64,000 bases of DNA from Ophiura sarsii (Eukaryota > Echinodermata > Ophiuroidea > Amphilepidida > Ophiuridae). The first letter of the stretch is position 1. Every line of letters starts with the position of its first letter. Under the pieces are notes generated by a model, which was not told the DNA's origin, ran no database searches, and saw only the letters and a program-made list of their open reading frames with translations. Positions 48,301 to 54,952 of this stretch are shown one piece after another. The position numbers were made by a program, and so were the translations under genes. The stretch is from positions 21,775,874 through 21,839,873 of the forward strand of contig CM069455.1 of NCBI GenBank assembly GCA_035610835.1, in the 5' to 3' direction.

Positions 48301-50744
48301 ACCCAGAGTGGACCTTTACCTTTAAGGCAAATAGAGATAAGGAAAAAATAGATAATAACCCCCTACAAGCATTCCATAATTTAATAATAACATGTCCATC
48401 TATTTTTGCTAGGTTCCAGTTGACACACCAGGCCAAGCTGGGAAAGTGTATTCACATTGCAGTACTAAACAAAAAGTTGCAATTATTGTAGAAGTTGGAA
48501 TGAATATTAAGCGTGCCCATAAAGCTGTTAGCATCATTCAAGCTTATGAAATAAAGTTACCCGTAATGCTGTTCGTGTACGGCGACTTTGCTGAAAGCTA
48601 CCCAGAAGTTGTCAAGAAGTGGGCAACGAGATTCGACGTGGGTGTGCGAGAAGACGGGCCGTATCCTCTCGGGCATTTCTCCATGTTGGAACCAAACTGG
48701 GTACGAGAATCCTTAACAAGTGCCGAATTACGGTTACAGGAAATAGGAATACAGCCTTCCTATTACTTACCAGTGAATATTACGGATCCCATTACCTCAG
48801 CAGCACGAAACAGGACTTTCAGGATAGTTAAACCGAACGTTTCGTTTCCACCAACAGAGGGTGAGTTAGCGAAGTGCTAAGGGGAGCAAGCTGTATTATA
48901 ATTGTCATTTTCAAAAGGTCATAGTTCAAAAAAATATTAACTTTTTTGCTCTAAACAGTCAGTCCAACAATATGATATACTTTTTGTGGTCAATACATTT
49001 TTTTTGTTAATTTTTCCCATGTTAAATTTAAGTTTTTACGTCCCATTGAAACACATTTGAACTTTGACCCTAAATCGAGGTCAAAGGTCAACTTAACATC
49101 TGAGTTGGCAAGAATGTCCACCTAGGTCAGGGGTACTCGAACTTGGGGGTCGTTTGAGGTTTTCCAGGGGTCATGAAGGGCTTATAAATATAGGTTTTAG
49201 GGAACCGTGTTACATTTCGCTTTAAAAAGCTTAGAAAAACCCAAAAGAAACGTTCAAACATGCAAAAGTTCCTGCTCGCTACGCTCGCATCCAAACTAAG
49301 CAGTTTCATTCATGCCATCCGGCTGGTGATTTTTTCTTCAATTTTTGTTTTGGGGGTCACGGTACTGACCAGAAATGTCGAAAGGGGTCGTGGGGCAAAA
49401 AGGTTGAGAACCACTGACCTAGGTTGTATACTTCAGACATCAAGGAACATTTTGGTATATGACTCCCTGTGCCAGCAGACCGGGACCGAAAAACCATGCG
49501 CGCTCCCCAGCTATGGACAGCCATCCGATTTTGAATTGTTTTGATTCTGGATATCCTTAAGATTGACTTTGCATCCTTGAGCATGTTGAGAACCCAACTG
49601 AAGTTTCGGTCAAATGTAAAGGTCCTGGTTAAAGGTATTGAATCCAAAATAAAGAATATTCTGATATTCATAAAATCAAAATTCATATCCGATATTCGTT
49701 ACAGGCGATGAAGCGGGTGTGCGTATAGATGAGGTGACCGTTGTTTACATCCAATGTTTATCAACAAACGCAACGGTCGTAGGGACTGGACTGTCGATAC
49801 ATGCTTGAGGGAACAGCATATGACCACAACACAGTCCACTATGCCGTATTGCCCTTTATAATGCTTTGGCGCGAGTTTTAAAAGCACGGGTCCTAAACAA
49901 AACAGGATGCGCGTGCAAACCGCCGGGCAAAGAACAATGGCAACTAGCCACGTTTTGCCCGGTGTGACGTCCACCCCATTGGTGGTTTGCAACCGTAGAC
50001 CACTCGGCCACAGTGAAAGTTCCCGATGGTGGCAAAGGATTAACAATACCCAATACTTATTTGAATGACGTTATTTCTCAATTACCATAAAATGCTGTCC
50101 GAGCCGTGAATAGAATATTTTGAAACGACGTTTTATTGCACAATACAATAGATAATGACAAAACAAACTGATTTTTCTTAATCCTTACAGCTGTTAGTGT
50201 GTGTATATCCTAATAGAGGGCGCAGCCTTCAAAACATCTGTTAGTATCCCTTTAATTTAGACACGAGTTTGGTTAGACACGGTTTTGTGTTTAGAACGAG
50301 AATACGACCCATAATGGTTGGGACGCAATTTTTTTTTCTCGTACATTAGTTCAGTGAAATCAGTTGATATGTGTAAACATCATTTTCGTGAATTTCGCTT
50401 TATTCCGTATTAAAACGGAATAAAGTGAATTTCACTCAAAATCATGTACGGAGAAAAATAATCGCGACCGGGACCCATGGTGTTTTCATTATGAGTATAT
50501 TCTTTTGTCTTTAATTACAGGACCATCATTGCTGACGGCTGAGAACTATTACAAGTTCCACGATGTAGAGAGAGTGCCTAAGGCGCTGCGGCCTCTCGAT
50601 AAAAAACTCGTCGAGGACAAATCGGGTATCCTTTCATTGGACACCGATTTACCGGATACACGGATGAATTTAGTGTTTCTATTAGATTATCTTATTCAAA
50701 ATTCAGGAATGAAGATTGTATCTTTAGCGGAGTGTATTGCGTGA
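27088..50744 (+). CDS. Gene 2: type II membrane FkbM methyltransferase with NodB-like C-terminal half (seven exons, complete)
   Basis: Exons are 27088-27323, 31738-31928, 36001-36138, 37826-38006, 47806-47968, 48413-48860 and 50521-50744. Phases 2, 1, 1, 2, 0, 1 all match, and the joined CDS is 1,581 nt (526 aa). Residues about 8-24 form a hydrophobic anchor after a short basic N-terminus, as in Golgi type II enzymes. Residues ~80-255 are the FkbM methyltransferase (motif I at 83-91, KLDVEGAE at 222-229). Residues ~304-526 follow the NodB/CE4 fold, but the first-motif Asp pair and the second His of HxxxH are missing. It probably O-methylates a glycan in the secretory pathway (inference). Total span is 23.7 kb, swollen by insertions. 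I do not know a gene symbol for it. Confidence 0.83.
27840..29285 (+). pseudogene. Decayed LINE reverse transcriptase in gene 2 intron 1
   Basis: The reading frames break repeatedly, but successive pieces follow LINE order. EEGVKQGCVLSPILF (RT motif) is near 27855. The remnant of the YADD region (LLANDEHELQRMLDL) is near 28010, then NNDKCNIL. C-terminal blocks lie at 28445-29000. A zinc-knuckle-like CPLCDNDIEDLRHFLLLC is near 28985-29040. The closing helix-rich part ends at about 29285. Multiple stops and frameshifts make it non-functional. Confidence 0.75.
29314..29680. mobile_element. Near-perfect palindromic MITE, 367 bp
   Basis: CAGGGTGACCCAAACAAATG at the left and its near reverse complement at the right are flanked by TA. 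The arms (~165 bp each) are almost identical and meet around 'tgatcaagccgattttgctt'. Mariner-type ends; non-coding; young-looking because so few arm mismatches are present. Confidence 0.88.
31033..31107. repeat. 21-bp tandem repeat
   Basis: About four copies of 'ttgagattggcactgtcgg'. Single dispersed units occur near 29873 and 42793, the latter at the edge of the large minisatellite. Confidence 0.85.
31280..31557. repeat. Diverged tandem repeat, about 28-30 bp unit
   Basis: About nine imperfect units of 'aattcggactagcggacc' with variable 'ttatttta' spacers. The array ends just before sequence homologous to the region upstream of exon A in gene 1. Confidence 0.85.
31738..31928 (+). CDS. Gene 2 exon A (SAM-binding motif I)
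   Basis: The acceptor is gcattag and the donor gtaagt at 31929. It enters in phase 2 and leaves in phase 1. It encodes KILLDCGANVAST and FEID as in gene 1, with few substitutions (for example DSR to DRH). Confidence 0.83.
32046..32297. mobile_element. Dispersed repeat with ATAGATGGGGTGAC ends, intronic copy 1
   Basis: Starts ATAGATGGGGTGACAGGTG and ends CTGTCACCCCATCTAT. The interior has 'gccgggcattt', 'gcccggcggtttgcgtgcgc' and 'ttaaaactcgcgccaaagca'. Related copies lie in gene 2 introns at 35385-35748 and inverted at 49725-49980. Confidence 0.7.
32300..32905 (+). mobile_element. 3' end of a CR1/L2-like LINE
   Basis: The plus strand encodes ATSLSIFKKKLKTHLFNHV then a stop at 32416, the typical LINE reverse-transcriptase C-terminus. 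The 3' UTR contains 'tacagcgctctggaac' and ends in an (ATT)n tail at 32881-32900. It is interrupted by a MITE at 32524-32743. Confidence 0.72.
32524..32743. mobile_element. 220-bp MITE nested in the LINE 3' UTR
   Basis: Ends CACACAGAAAACACTATGTA and its reverse complement, flanked by TA. An almost identical copy in opposite orientation lies at 47514-47732. Interior contains 'gaactccataat' inverted pairs and 'cccaagcttgtgtaaat'. Confidence 0.88.
32965..33050. mobile_element. Fragment of TTAA-type MITE family
   Basis: It shares 'caaaacagatttttcagaaa' and 'aactactgaaccaat' with 63588-63815. Only the left part is kept. Confidence 0.6.
33321..33846. mobile_element. Palindromic MITE, about 525 bp
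   Basis: Left TAAACGGCTCAAAAAAAAGT; right end is the near reverse complement (...CTTTTGAGCAGTTTA). Arms pair over most of the length, including 'caagattttcaaatatcgcg' and 'gctgagcactggag', with more mismatches than at 29314-29680. Confidence 0.78.
33850..33950 (+). mobile_element. Short LINE 3' tail
   Basis: 'tttgtaaagcgcctcgag' followed by 'ataaatattgttattatta' is the typical last ~100 bp of L2/CR1-like elements with an (ATT)n end. Confidence 0.5.
34441..35122. mobile_element. Large palindromic element, about 680 bp
   Basis: Arms 34441-34675 and 34893-35122 are nearly identical in inverted orientation (start AAAGACAGCAAAAAAAGTAA, inner part 'gttgcagtaactcctattga'), around a ~215 bp loop. 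Non-coding foldback element. Confidence 0.85.
35385..35748. mobile_element. Dispersed repeat with ATAGATGGTGTGAC ends, intronic copy 2
   Basis: Its ends resemble 32046-32297, and gene 1 lacks it: gene 1 reads straight from 'ttggggtagacatg' to 'tataggatctatcgg' (3400-3424). The copy appears internally duplicated, with 'gcccggcagtatgcgt' occurring twice. Confidence 0.65.
36001..36138 (+). CDS. Gene 2 exon B
   Basis: The acceptor is ctcttatag before 36001 and the donor gtaagt at 36139; both phases are 1. It encodes NMTAFTESAW, MKDVQWGGGTLYV and an acidic end. It carries four codons more than gene 1, around QVYSGTR. Confidence 0.8.
36329..36521 (+). pseudogene. Gene 2 copy of the intronic exon relic
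   Basis: Homologous to 3938-4182 but with an in-frame TGA near the start and an internal deletion. The final ARFLGNGGNFSVPTK-stop is kept. It also gives the empty target site for the Harbinger-like insertion in gene 1. Confidence 0.5.
36681..37327. mobile_element. TIR element carrying a nested SINE
   Basis: The ends GGTATAGGTATGCGCGGCCC and GGGCCGCACACCCCTACC are inverted repeats. Both halves contain multiple 'cagttccgtaagacccc' repeats. The SINE at about 36885-37200 splits it. Confidence 0.6.
36885..37200 (+). mobile_element. tRNA-derived SINE
   Basis: It has a polymerase III A box (tggtccaacgga, 36901-36912) and a B box (ggttcgagccc, 36944-36954). A conserved-looking body follows with 'tggtcaaggcactttaccgc', 'cttcacccaggagtataa' and 'gggtaccgg'. 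This is the layout of widespread tRNA-headed SINEs in marine invertebrates. The 3' end is not sharply defined. Confidence 0.75.
37826..38006 (+). CDS. Gene 2 exon C (FkbM signature)
   Basis: The acceptor is acattatcag before 37826 and the donor gtaagt at 38007. It enters in phase 1 and leaves in phase 2. It encodes TVDLSMWIQENTRIEDYVIL followed by KLDVEGAEFEILKQML and ends FKWIDK. The KLDVEGAE core is unchanged from gene 1. Confidence 0.86.
38175..40297 (-). mobile_element. 5'-truncated RTE/BovB-like LINE with 13-bp target duplication
   Basis: The direct repeat TTGACCTGTATAC flanks the insertion at 38175-38187 and 40285-40297. The minus-strand frame runs from the element's left edge (40284) to 38214. 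It carries reverse-transcriptase motifs in order: GLDGIPAELIK, FIDYSKAFDSVSH, GVRQGCIASPHMF, YADDTALF, LNVKKTKLL. Then come the RTE-type C-terminal blocks RRMLRVNWKEKRTN, FGHIIR and RGRQRKQWFDNI. No endonuclease domain is present, so the copy is truncated at its 5' end. The 3' UTR is very short and ends in (GAA)n. The long uninterrupted frame means it is recent. It sits in gene 2 intron C-D, antisense to the gene. Confidence 0.87.
40298..40570. mobile_element. CAGGGTG-type element remnant beside the LINE
   Basis: It starts 'cagggtgtatcaaaaaaaat', like the mariner-type ends elsewhere here. The interior has an imperfect inverted pair, 'accatgtcatttactggt' and 'accagtaaataacatggt'. The right end is unclear. 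Confidence 0.45.
40595..40945. repeat. CT-rich low-complexity tract with short hairpin
   Basis: A perfect inverted pair around 'gtcaacaatttgttgac' (40650-40720) leads into ~130 bp of C/T only, then 'ggggggcactgtgccccct' and 14 C. Confidence 0.6.
41701..42790. repeat. 45-48 bp minisatellite, main block in gene 2 intron C-D
   Basis: About twenty-three units of the gene 1 minisatellite. There is also a higher-order repeat of roughly 300 bp (from 'gtgtttaagggtagcgtctt' to 'gctagcatgttgtg') occurring three times. Further blocks lie at 43060-43230, 45415-45960, 46325-46430 and 47247-47345, separated by inserted elements. Confidence 0.88.
43828..44889. mobile_element. Mariner-type element, 1,062 bp
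   Basis: The ends CAGGGTGTCCCAAAAGTCTA and its reverse complement are perfect over ~25 bp and flanked by TA. It contains a minus-strand N-terminal transposase fragment (44307-44513) but lacks a catalytic domain, so it is non-autonomous. Confidence 0.87.
44307..44513 (-). pseudogene. N-terminal helix-turn-helix fragment of a transposase
   Basis: ATG at 44513 opens a 68-residue frame: MVYSIDNRIQIVWFYAETNS then FRKHFKVKRAP and ILKLVDTFLDTGTV. This matches the DUF4817-type helix-turn-helix found at the start of many invertebrate mariner-related transposases. It stops at 44307. Confidence 0.6.
45976..46282. mobile_element. Inverted pair of Penelope-like 3' tails
   Basis: Arms 45976-46055 and 46192-46282 pair almost perfectly. 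They contain 'tgataaagac...gtcgaaactg', the hammerhead-like motif typical of Penelope-like element ends, with a short loop between. Non-coding. Confidence 0.55.
46434..47246. mobile_element. Foldback element built from a Tc1-like transposon end
   Basis: Arms of ~350 bp are highly similar. Plus strand near 46850-46955 encodes ALQGEWNHVPKATIRILIGS then MRRRCTACR, the C-terminus of Tc1-type transposases. The other arm encodes the same on the minus strand near 46800-46720. Terminal sequence 'cactgagccaaaaaagaaac' is complete on the left and shortened on the right. Confidence 0.72.
47514..47732. mobile_element. 219-bp MITE in gene 2, absent from gene 1
   Basis: Same family as 32524-32743, inverted. 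Flanked by TA. Gene 1 has the corresponding site without the element ('tggctcagttcaatgaacta', 8747-8766), which shows it inserted after the duplication. Confidence 0.9.
47806..47968 (+). CDS. Gene 2 exon D
   Basis: The acceptor is ctttaacag before 47806 and the donor gtgatt at 47969. It goes from phase 2 to phase 0, 54 codons plus one split base. It encodes YYGEFHVGQP (Gly where gene 1 has Trp), WTTEEKNRMVE, and DYSAMHPVK. The frame is open with no stop, although a different frame has a longer uninterrupted run. Confidence 0.78.
48413..48860 (+). CDS. Gene 2 exon E (NodB/CE4-like region)
   Basis: The acceptor is tttttgctag before 48413 and the donor gtgagt at 48861. It goes from phase 0 to phase 1. 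It encodes VAIIVEVGMN, AHKAVSIIQAYEIKLPVMLF, VYGDFAESYPEVVKKWA, FDVGVREDGPYPLGHFSM, IGIQPSYYLP and the final VKPNVSFP. In active deacetylases the first of these blocks is TFDDGP-like and the GHFSM block is HxxxH; here both Asp and one His are absent. Confidence 0.85.
49128..49416. mobile_element. hAT-type MITE with 8-bp target duplication
   Basis: The left end is CAGGGGTACTCGAACTTGGG and the right end AGGTTGAGAACCACTG, the imperfect ends familiar from Charlie-type hAT elements. It is flanked by ACCTAGGT at 49120-49127 and 49417-49424. Non-coding, 289 bp, in intron E-F. Confidence 0.87.
49725..49980. mobile_element. Dispersed repeat, intronic copy 3 (inverted)
   Basis: Minus-strand match to 32046-32297, including 'tttgcccggtgtgacgtcca' at the right and 'gaggtgaccgttg' at the left. 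Confidence 0.65.
50521..50744 (+). CDS. Gene 2 terminal exon F
   Basis: The acceptor is taattacag before 50521 and it enters in phase 1. It encodes LLTAENYYKF, GILSLDTDLPDTRMNLVFLL, and ends MKIVSLAECIA before TGA at 50742-50744. Same length as gene 1's exon. Confidence 0.83.
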
Positions 50745-50910
50745 TCTAATTTTAAAGTGCAATTTTTTACAATTTTAAAGGTTATTCATGGTGCCATGCG
50801 CAACGAACTACAAAAAGGAATCACATGCACCCGCGTTAACCGTAAACAACATTTTGCCATAGGGAGAAACACTGTACATGTAGGGGAGAGCGGGGCTAGT
50901 CCGCACTCTA

Positions 50911-50947
50911 ATTTTCAGGCTTGCCTAGCCTAGGCAAGCCTGAAAAT
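50911..50947. repeat. Perfect 37-bp palindrome downstream of gene 2
   Basis: 'attttcaggcttgcctag' meets its exact reverse complement with a one-base centre. It follows 'ggggagagcggggctagtcc'. There is no T-run, and termination by hairpin is not expected for a eukaryotic gene. Probably a MITE remnant. Confidence 0.7.
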
Positions 50948-51894
50948 AGTAGCAGACTTATTTTACAAGTTAGAAAGATATCCTACTTCCAAATGAAAGC
51001 TAAGTTTCTTAGCTACATACCCCATAGTTCCAGCACTCTAGAACTTTTAGTGAGTGCAGGAATAACGAAAAAGACCAACAGGGCGGACTTACCCCACACT
51101 ATTCACGCATGGGTAGGTTCGCCCTCATGATGAGCAAGCTCGTCCGGCTTCATAGGCAAGTTAAATATTGCAGAAACTATCAGTTATTCCATGTGAAGAT
51201 TGATTAAAAGTCAACTAGACACAACTATGACAAATTAGGCCATGTGACCCTAACATATGAACATTAAATGCAGGAACATTAAATTCCCAAACAACTTTTG
51301 TAGGTTTAGTGTAGATATCAATGACAAGATTTGCCAACTTTGTCAAAGTAATATGGTTGGAGATGAATTCCATTATCTCTTTGTCTGCTTTTTTATTCCT
51401 CAAAGAAACAAAATACTTGCTACCTCATGATTACAGACAAAAAAAATGATACCAAAATGCTTGACTTATTAAATACAAAAAAAACACTGGTGCTTATAAA
51501 TCTATGTAAATTTCTTAGAGTTATATCTTCAAATTTTATTTTATAAATAATATTTTGTTTATTAATCATCTTCATCGTGTGCTTAAACATATTCACATCT
51601 TAATGAACATTATTAGTTAGTTTGTACTTGCATGTTTTACAGTCTTGTAAATAGCTTTATGTAGGTCATGTTGATGTTGTTTCATGTTATTATTGTCTTA
51701 TGTTGTATCTAACGCTATAATAGCGCCATCTATTTATGATATATCATGTTTGTGACGGTATCTCTCATACCCGGAAGCGATAATTTTTTCGTACATGAGT
51801 TAACCAAATTTATTTATTCCGTTTTAATACGAAATAAAGCAAAAATCACTGAATAAAATGAATGTTTTACATTTTTAAACAAATGAACTGCGCC

Positions 51895-52300
51895 AGCATG
51901 TGTAGTGCGTAGTGCGTTTATTTTGCATGGCGCACTACGACGCGTTATGTGTTACACGCAGACTGCATTGCAGGACGCATCTTACTATATAAATTTGCCA
52001 TATGTTGTATGTGTGTAGGGTGGGTGTATGTATCCTGAAAAGGTTCTCTCAGTTTGCAACTAAACGCCGTGAACGTTGCACTGATAAAAGATAATGTGAG
52101 TGCTATAAGTTATAAATGACTGAAAACCGTACAGAATTAACCGAGATATGAGCAAAAGAGTAAAATCCAGGGCCTTTTCAGACTGTTTCTACGGGCCATG
52201 TTTGTTTATTTTTGTGCGTACTGCAACCATGCAGTCTGCGCGTACCATATAACACGTCGTAGTGCGCCATGCAAAATAAACGCTCACACGCACTACACCA
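51895..52300. mobile_element. Inverted-repeat element
   Basis: Arms near 51900-51985 and 52205-52300 share 'tttattttgcatggcgcact' and 'gcagactgcat' in inverted orientation. Non-coding spacer of ~220 bp. Confidence 0.65.
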
Positions 52301-52981
52301 ACGCACCCCTACACACCCCTACATACAACATTGCGCAAATTATGTAAGACTAAGAGGATGATAATCTAAATACTATTTTTGGCGAGTCTGTCTGTCCAAT
52401 GATTCTTAGTGAAGATTCCTGCCCATCTGTCCGTGCAATTGCTATTCGCAGGAATCTTCGCCCCACTTAGCAACCAGTGCCACGCAACAGTCACGAAAGT
52501 GTCACGCACGGCCCACTTCCGAAATTTTGATTTTGTGGTAGCTACTATTTGGACTCAAATTGTGGCTTACGGAGTGAGAGATGACATATGATCTTAACCC
52601 AAAATAAGGCAATCGTCAGACGACAAGATGATGCAATTATGCCTGAATCGCTCACATCTAAAAAAAGTAAATATACTTTCAAAGGTGTCAGCTATTCAGA
52701 CTCAATAGAATGATTATATTTTGATACAAATTAACAACAATATTCAAACTATCACTCCTGTATCAGGTGTATTGAGAATGTTAAATGTTTGGATTTATAA
52801 GAATGTATAAGTTACTGTGTTAATAAATCTCTTGCTTGGAGAAATATATATATATATATATATATATAGTACACGAAATTGTGGCAACAAATACAAAGAA
52901 AGTGCTCGATGGTTTTTAGGCCAGAGCGTTATAGTACAGGTTTGTTGGAATCAACAAATATTTGGTAGCATCACTGCTGTC

Positions 52982-53038
52982 TCTACTACTACGTAGTTTC
53001 GTACAACACGTCTTGTCGTGTTGCACTCGTCAGGTAGA
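52982..53038 (-). ncRNA. Hammerhead ribozyme motif (left palindrome arm)
   Basis: Read on the minus strand: stem I UCUAC, core CUGACGA, a perfect 10-bp stem II (GUGCAACACG with CGUGUUGUAC) closed by ACAAGA, core GAAA, a minimal stem III CUAC/GUAG, then the cleavage-site UA and the stem I partner GUAGA. All conserved core positions are present. Very short stem III is typical of Penelope-like hammerheads, which may need dimers to cut. Confidence 0.78.
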
Positions 53039-53098
53039 ATGGTGAATGGCGATGACACAATACAAGATATAATACGTTACGTTATAAGTTGGCACTTA

Positions 53099-53382
53099 GG
53101 GACGCACCATTTGATTTTCAGGGGGGGGGTAGGAAGGTGGGTTCGGGGGAGAAATTTTATTTTTTGACCCCCGCAAGGGGTTTTTTTTTTTTTTGGCGAC
53201 GATTTTTTTTTTTTAATGTATCCATTCATATTGAGTTGGGTGGGGGTAGAATTTTTTTTTTTTTTTTTTACTCATCAGGGGGTGAATTTTTTTTTTTTGG
53301 CCTGCATAGAGGGGGAATTTTTTTTCTTCCGAAAACTTCCTACCCCCCCCCCCCCCCCCCTGAAAATCTAATGGTGCGTCCC
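53099..53382. mobile_element. Harbinger-like MITE, 284 bp
   Basis: Ends GGGACGCACCATTTGATTTT and its near reverse complement, flanked by TTA at 53096-53098 and 53383-53385. Same ends as 4183-6889. The interior is runs of T and G/C. The opposite palindrome arm (around 53650) has the sequence without it. Confidence 0.85.
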
Positions 53383-53706
53383 TTAGAAATGCATGGGCAA
53401 ATATGAGCACTTGGCTACGCTCTGCGGAGCGAAAATCCACAACACAAAAAGTGCGTAAGACGCAATGATGAAAAACTATGATACAAAGGCTGCCTACAGG
53501 CTCGTTACAGCCTGTAGGCATGCAAGTAAATTCTTGCTCAAGAACTTTGTATCATAGTTTTTCATCATTGCGTCTTAAGCACTTTTTGTGTTGTGGATTT
53601 TCGCTCCGCAGAGCGTAGCCAAGTGCTCATATTTGCCCATGCATTTCTAGTGCCAACTTATAACGTAACGTATTATATCTTGTATTGTGTCATCACCATT
53701 CACCAT

Positions 53707-53777
53707 TCTACCTGACGAGTGCAACACGACAAGACGTGTTGTACGAAACTACGTAGACGAAACTACGTAGTAGTAGA
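53707..53777 (+). ncRNA. Hammerhead ribozyme motif disrupted by a 14-nt duplication
   Basis: Same motif as 52982-53038, now on the plus strand: UCUAC, CUGACGA, identical stem II, GAAA. But 'tacgtagacgaaac' is duplicated so that the segment after the first GAAA no longer presents the UA cleavage site in register. Probably inactive. Confidence 0.6.
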
Positions 53778-53952
53778 GACAGCAGTGATGCTACCAAATA
53801 TTTGTTGATTCCAACAAACCTATATATATATATATATATACTGTGAGAAATGTGTTGATCTCCATACGCTTATTAGAGCATGTCATGTCAAAGATAATAG
53901 TTATAGAGTGCGATAATAGATATGACTCGGACGAAGCAAGTAGAGTAAATTT

Positions 53953-53991
53953 GTATTCAAGCTTTCGACTTTATTGTCTTCTTCAGGATAC
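53953..53991 (-). ncRNA. Degenerate hammerhead-like motif, left copy
   Basis: Minus strand: GUAUC, CUGAAGA, a 3-bp stem II (GAC/GUC), GAAA, a 2-bp stem III (GC), UU, then GAAUAC pairing back with one bulge. Core positions are present but helices are very short. Confidence 0.4.
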
Positions 53992-54412
53992 TGCATAAAC
54001 AAAATAAAACAGATAAAACATGTAAATAATAAAAGTTGTACATATGGTTACATATGTAACGCGCGCATTACAATATAATAATAATAAAGTATAAAAAGAG
54101 TATAAAGAGTATAAAAAGAGAAGGAACGAGAGACTCACGTGTATACGGTGTGCGATTGCAAGATAAATTAAAGAATAATAAATGTAAAGAAAGATATTGG
54201 AAGTGCGTACAAATGTGACTAGAGCGCTCCGTGCGACGTAAGTGCGCCTCTTGCGATTAAGCGCGTGAATAAAAACTGCGCGCGATTGTACGCATCGGCA
54301 AAATACGCGGGTATAAAATGAAAGCGCTACGAGAGCAGAAAAGGCCTACGCGGGCCAAATGCCGCAAATAATAATAATTGAGAGCAAATAAATAACAAAG
54401 ACGAAAGTTTGA

Positions 54413-54904
54413 TTATTCGTCAACGTTCATGCCATTTGGAGCCAGAGTATGTAGCTTAGCAATGAGTGATGACTCTCTGTGTAAAATGGCGCCATTGCAT
54501 TCTTTCCTCATTTTTTCAATGGGCATGAGTGAAAGATCATGTATTGAATGACCTGGTAGGTTGAAGTGTTGTGCGTAGGGTAGTTTAAGGCTATTCGGAG
54601 TATTGAAGTTCTTGATCTGGGAGCGTGTGTTGCTGATGCGTGTGTATAGTTTGTTTTGGGTTTTGCCAATGTACTGTTTGTTACATTTGCGGCAAGTGAT
54701 GAGATAGATGACCCATGTAGATTTGCAATCCATATGCTGCGTTATGGGGTAAGATTTCTTTGTGTGTGAACTTGTGTATTTCTTACTTTCCACCGTATGT
54801 TCCCGACAAATAATGCATTTGCCGTTACATTTGAAGGAGCCTGGTGGTTCATTGTTGTCATCATGTTGTAGTTTCGCTTTAACCAGAAGGCTTCTGAGGT
54901 TCAC
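54413..54904 (-). CDS. Penelope-like element GIY-YIG endonuclease domain (partial), left copy
   Basis: 163 residues on the minus strand, stop at 54413. The N-terminal part has a Cys-rich linker (CNGKCIICREH), followed by the nuclease domain WVIYLITCRKCNKQYIGKT (YLI and YIG as the paired tyrosine strands), then LYTRISNTRSQIKN, HFNLPGH and a C-terminal glutamate region. This is the C-terminal endonuclease of Penelope-like retroelements. The reverse transcriptase is missing, so the copy cannot move itself. No host function is implied. Confidence 0.82.
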   Translation of the reverse strand: MNLRSLLVKAKLQHDDNNEPPGSFKCNGKCIICREHTVESKKYTSSHTKKSYPITQHMDCKSTWVIYLITCRKCNKQYIGKTQNKLYTRISNTRSQIKNFNTPNSLKLPYAQHFNLPGHSIHDLSLMPIEKMRKECNGAILHRESSLIAKLHTLAPNGMNVDE

Positions 54905-54952
54905 AAGTTCACAAGTTCACACACAAAGAAATCTTACCCCATAACGCAGCAT

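Larger units (their letters stand above)
52938..53821. mobile_element. Penelope-like tail palindrome with nested MITE
   Basis: The two arms (52938-53500 and 53515-53821 plus) pair nearly perfectly except for a Harbinger-like MITE at 53099-53382 in the left arm. (TA)n runs flank it on both sides (52848-52868, 53822-53840). Each arm carries a hammerhead motif. No protein is encoded. TA-tract flanks, head-to-head tails and hammerhead motifs fit Penelope-like elements. Confidence 0.7.

Noticed and set aside
50911..50947. Strong hairpin after gene 2 as a transcription terminator
   Set aside because: Eukaryotic protein-coding genes do not end at such hairpins; more likely a MITE remnant.
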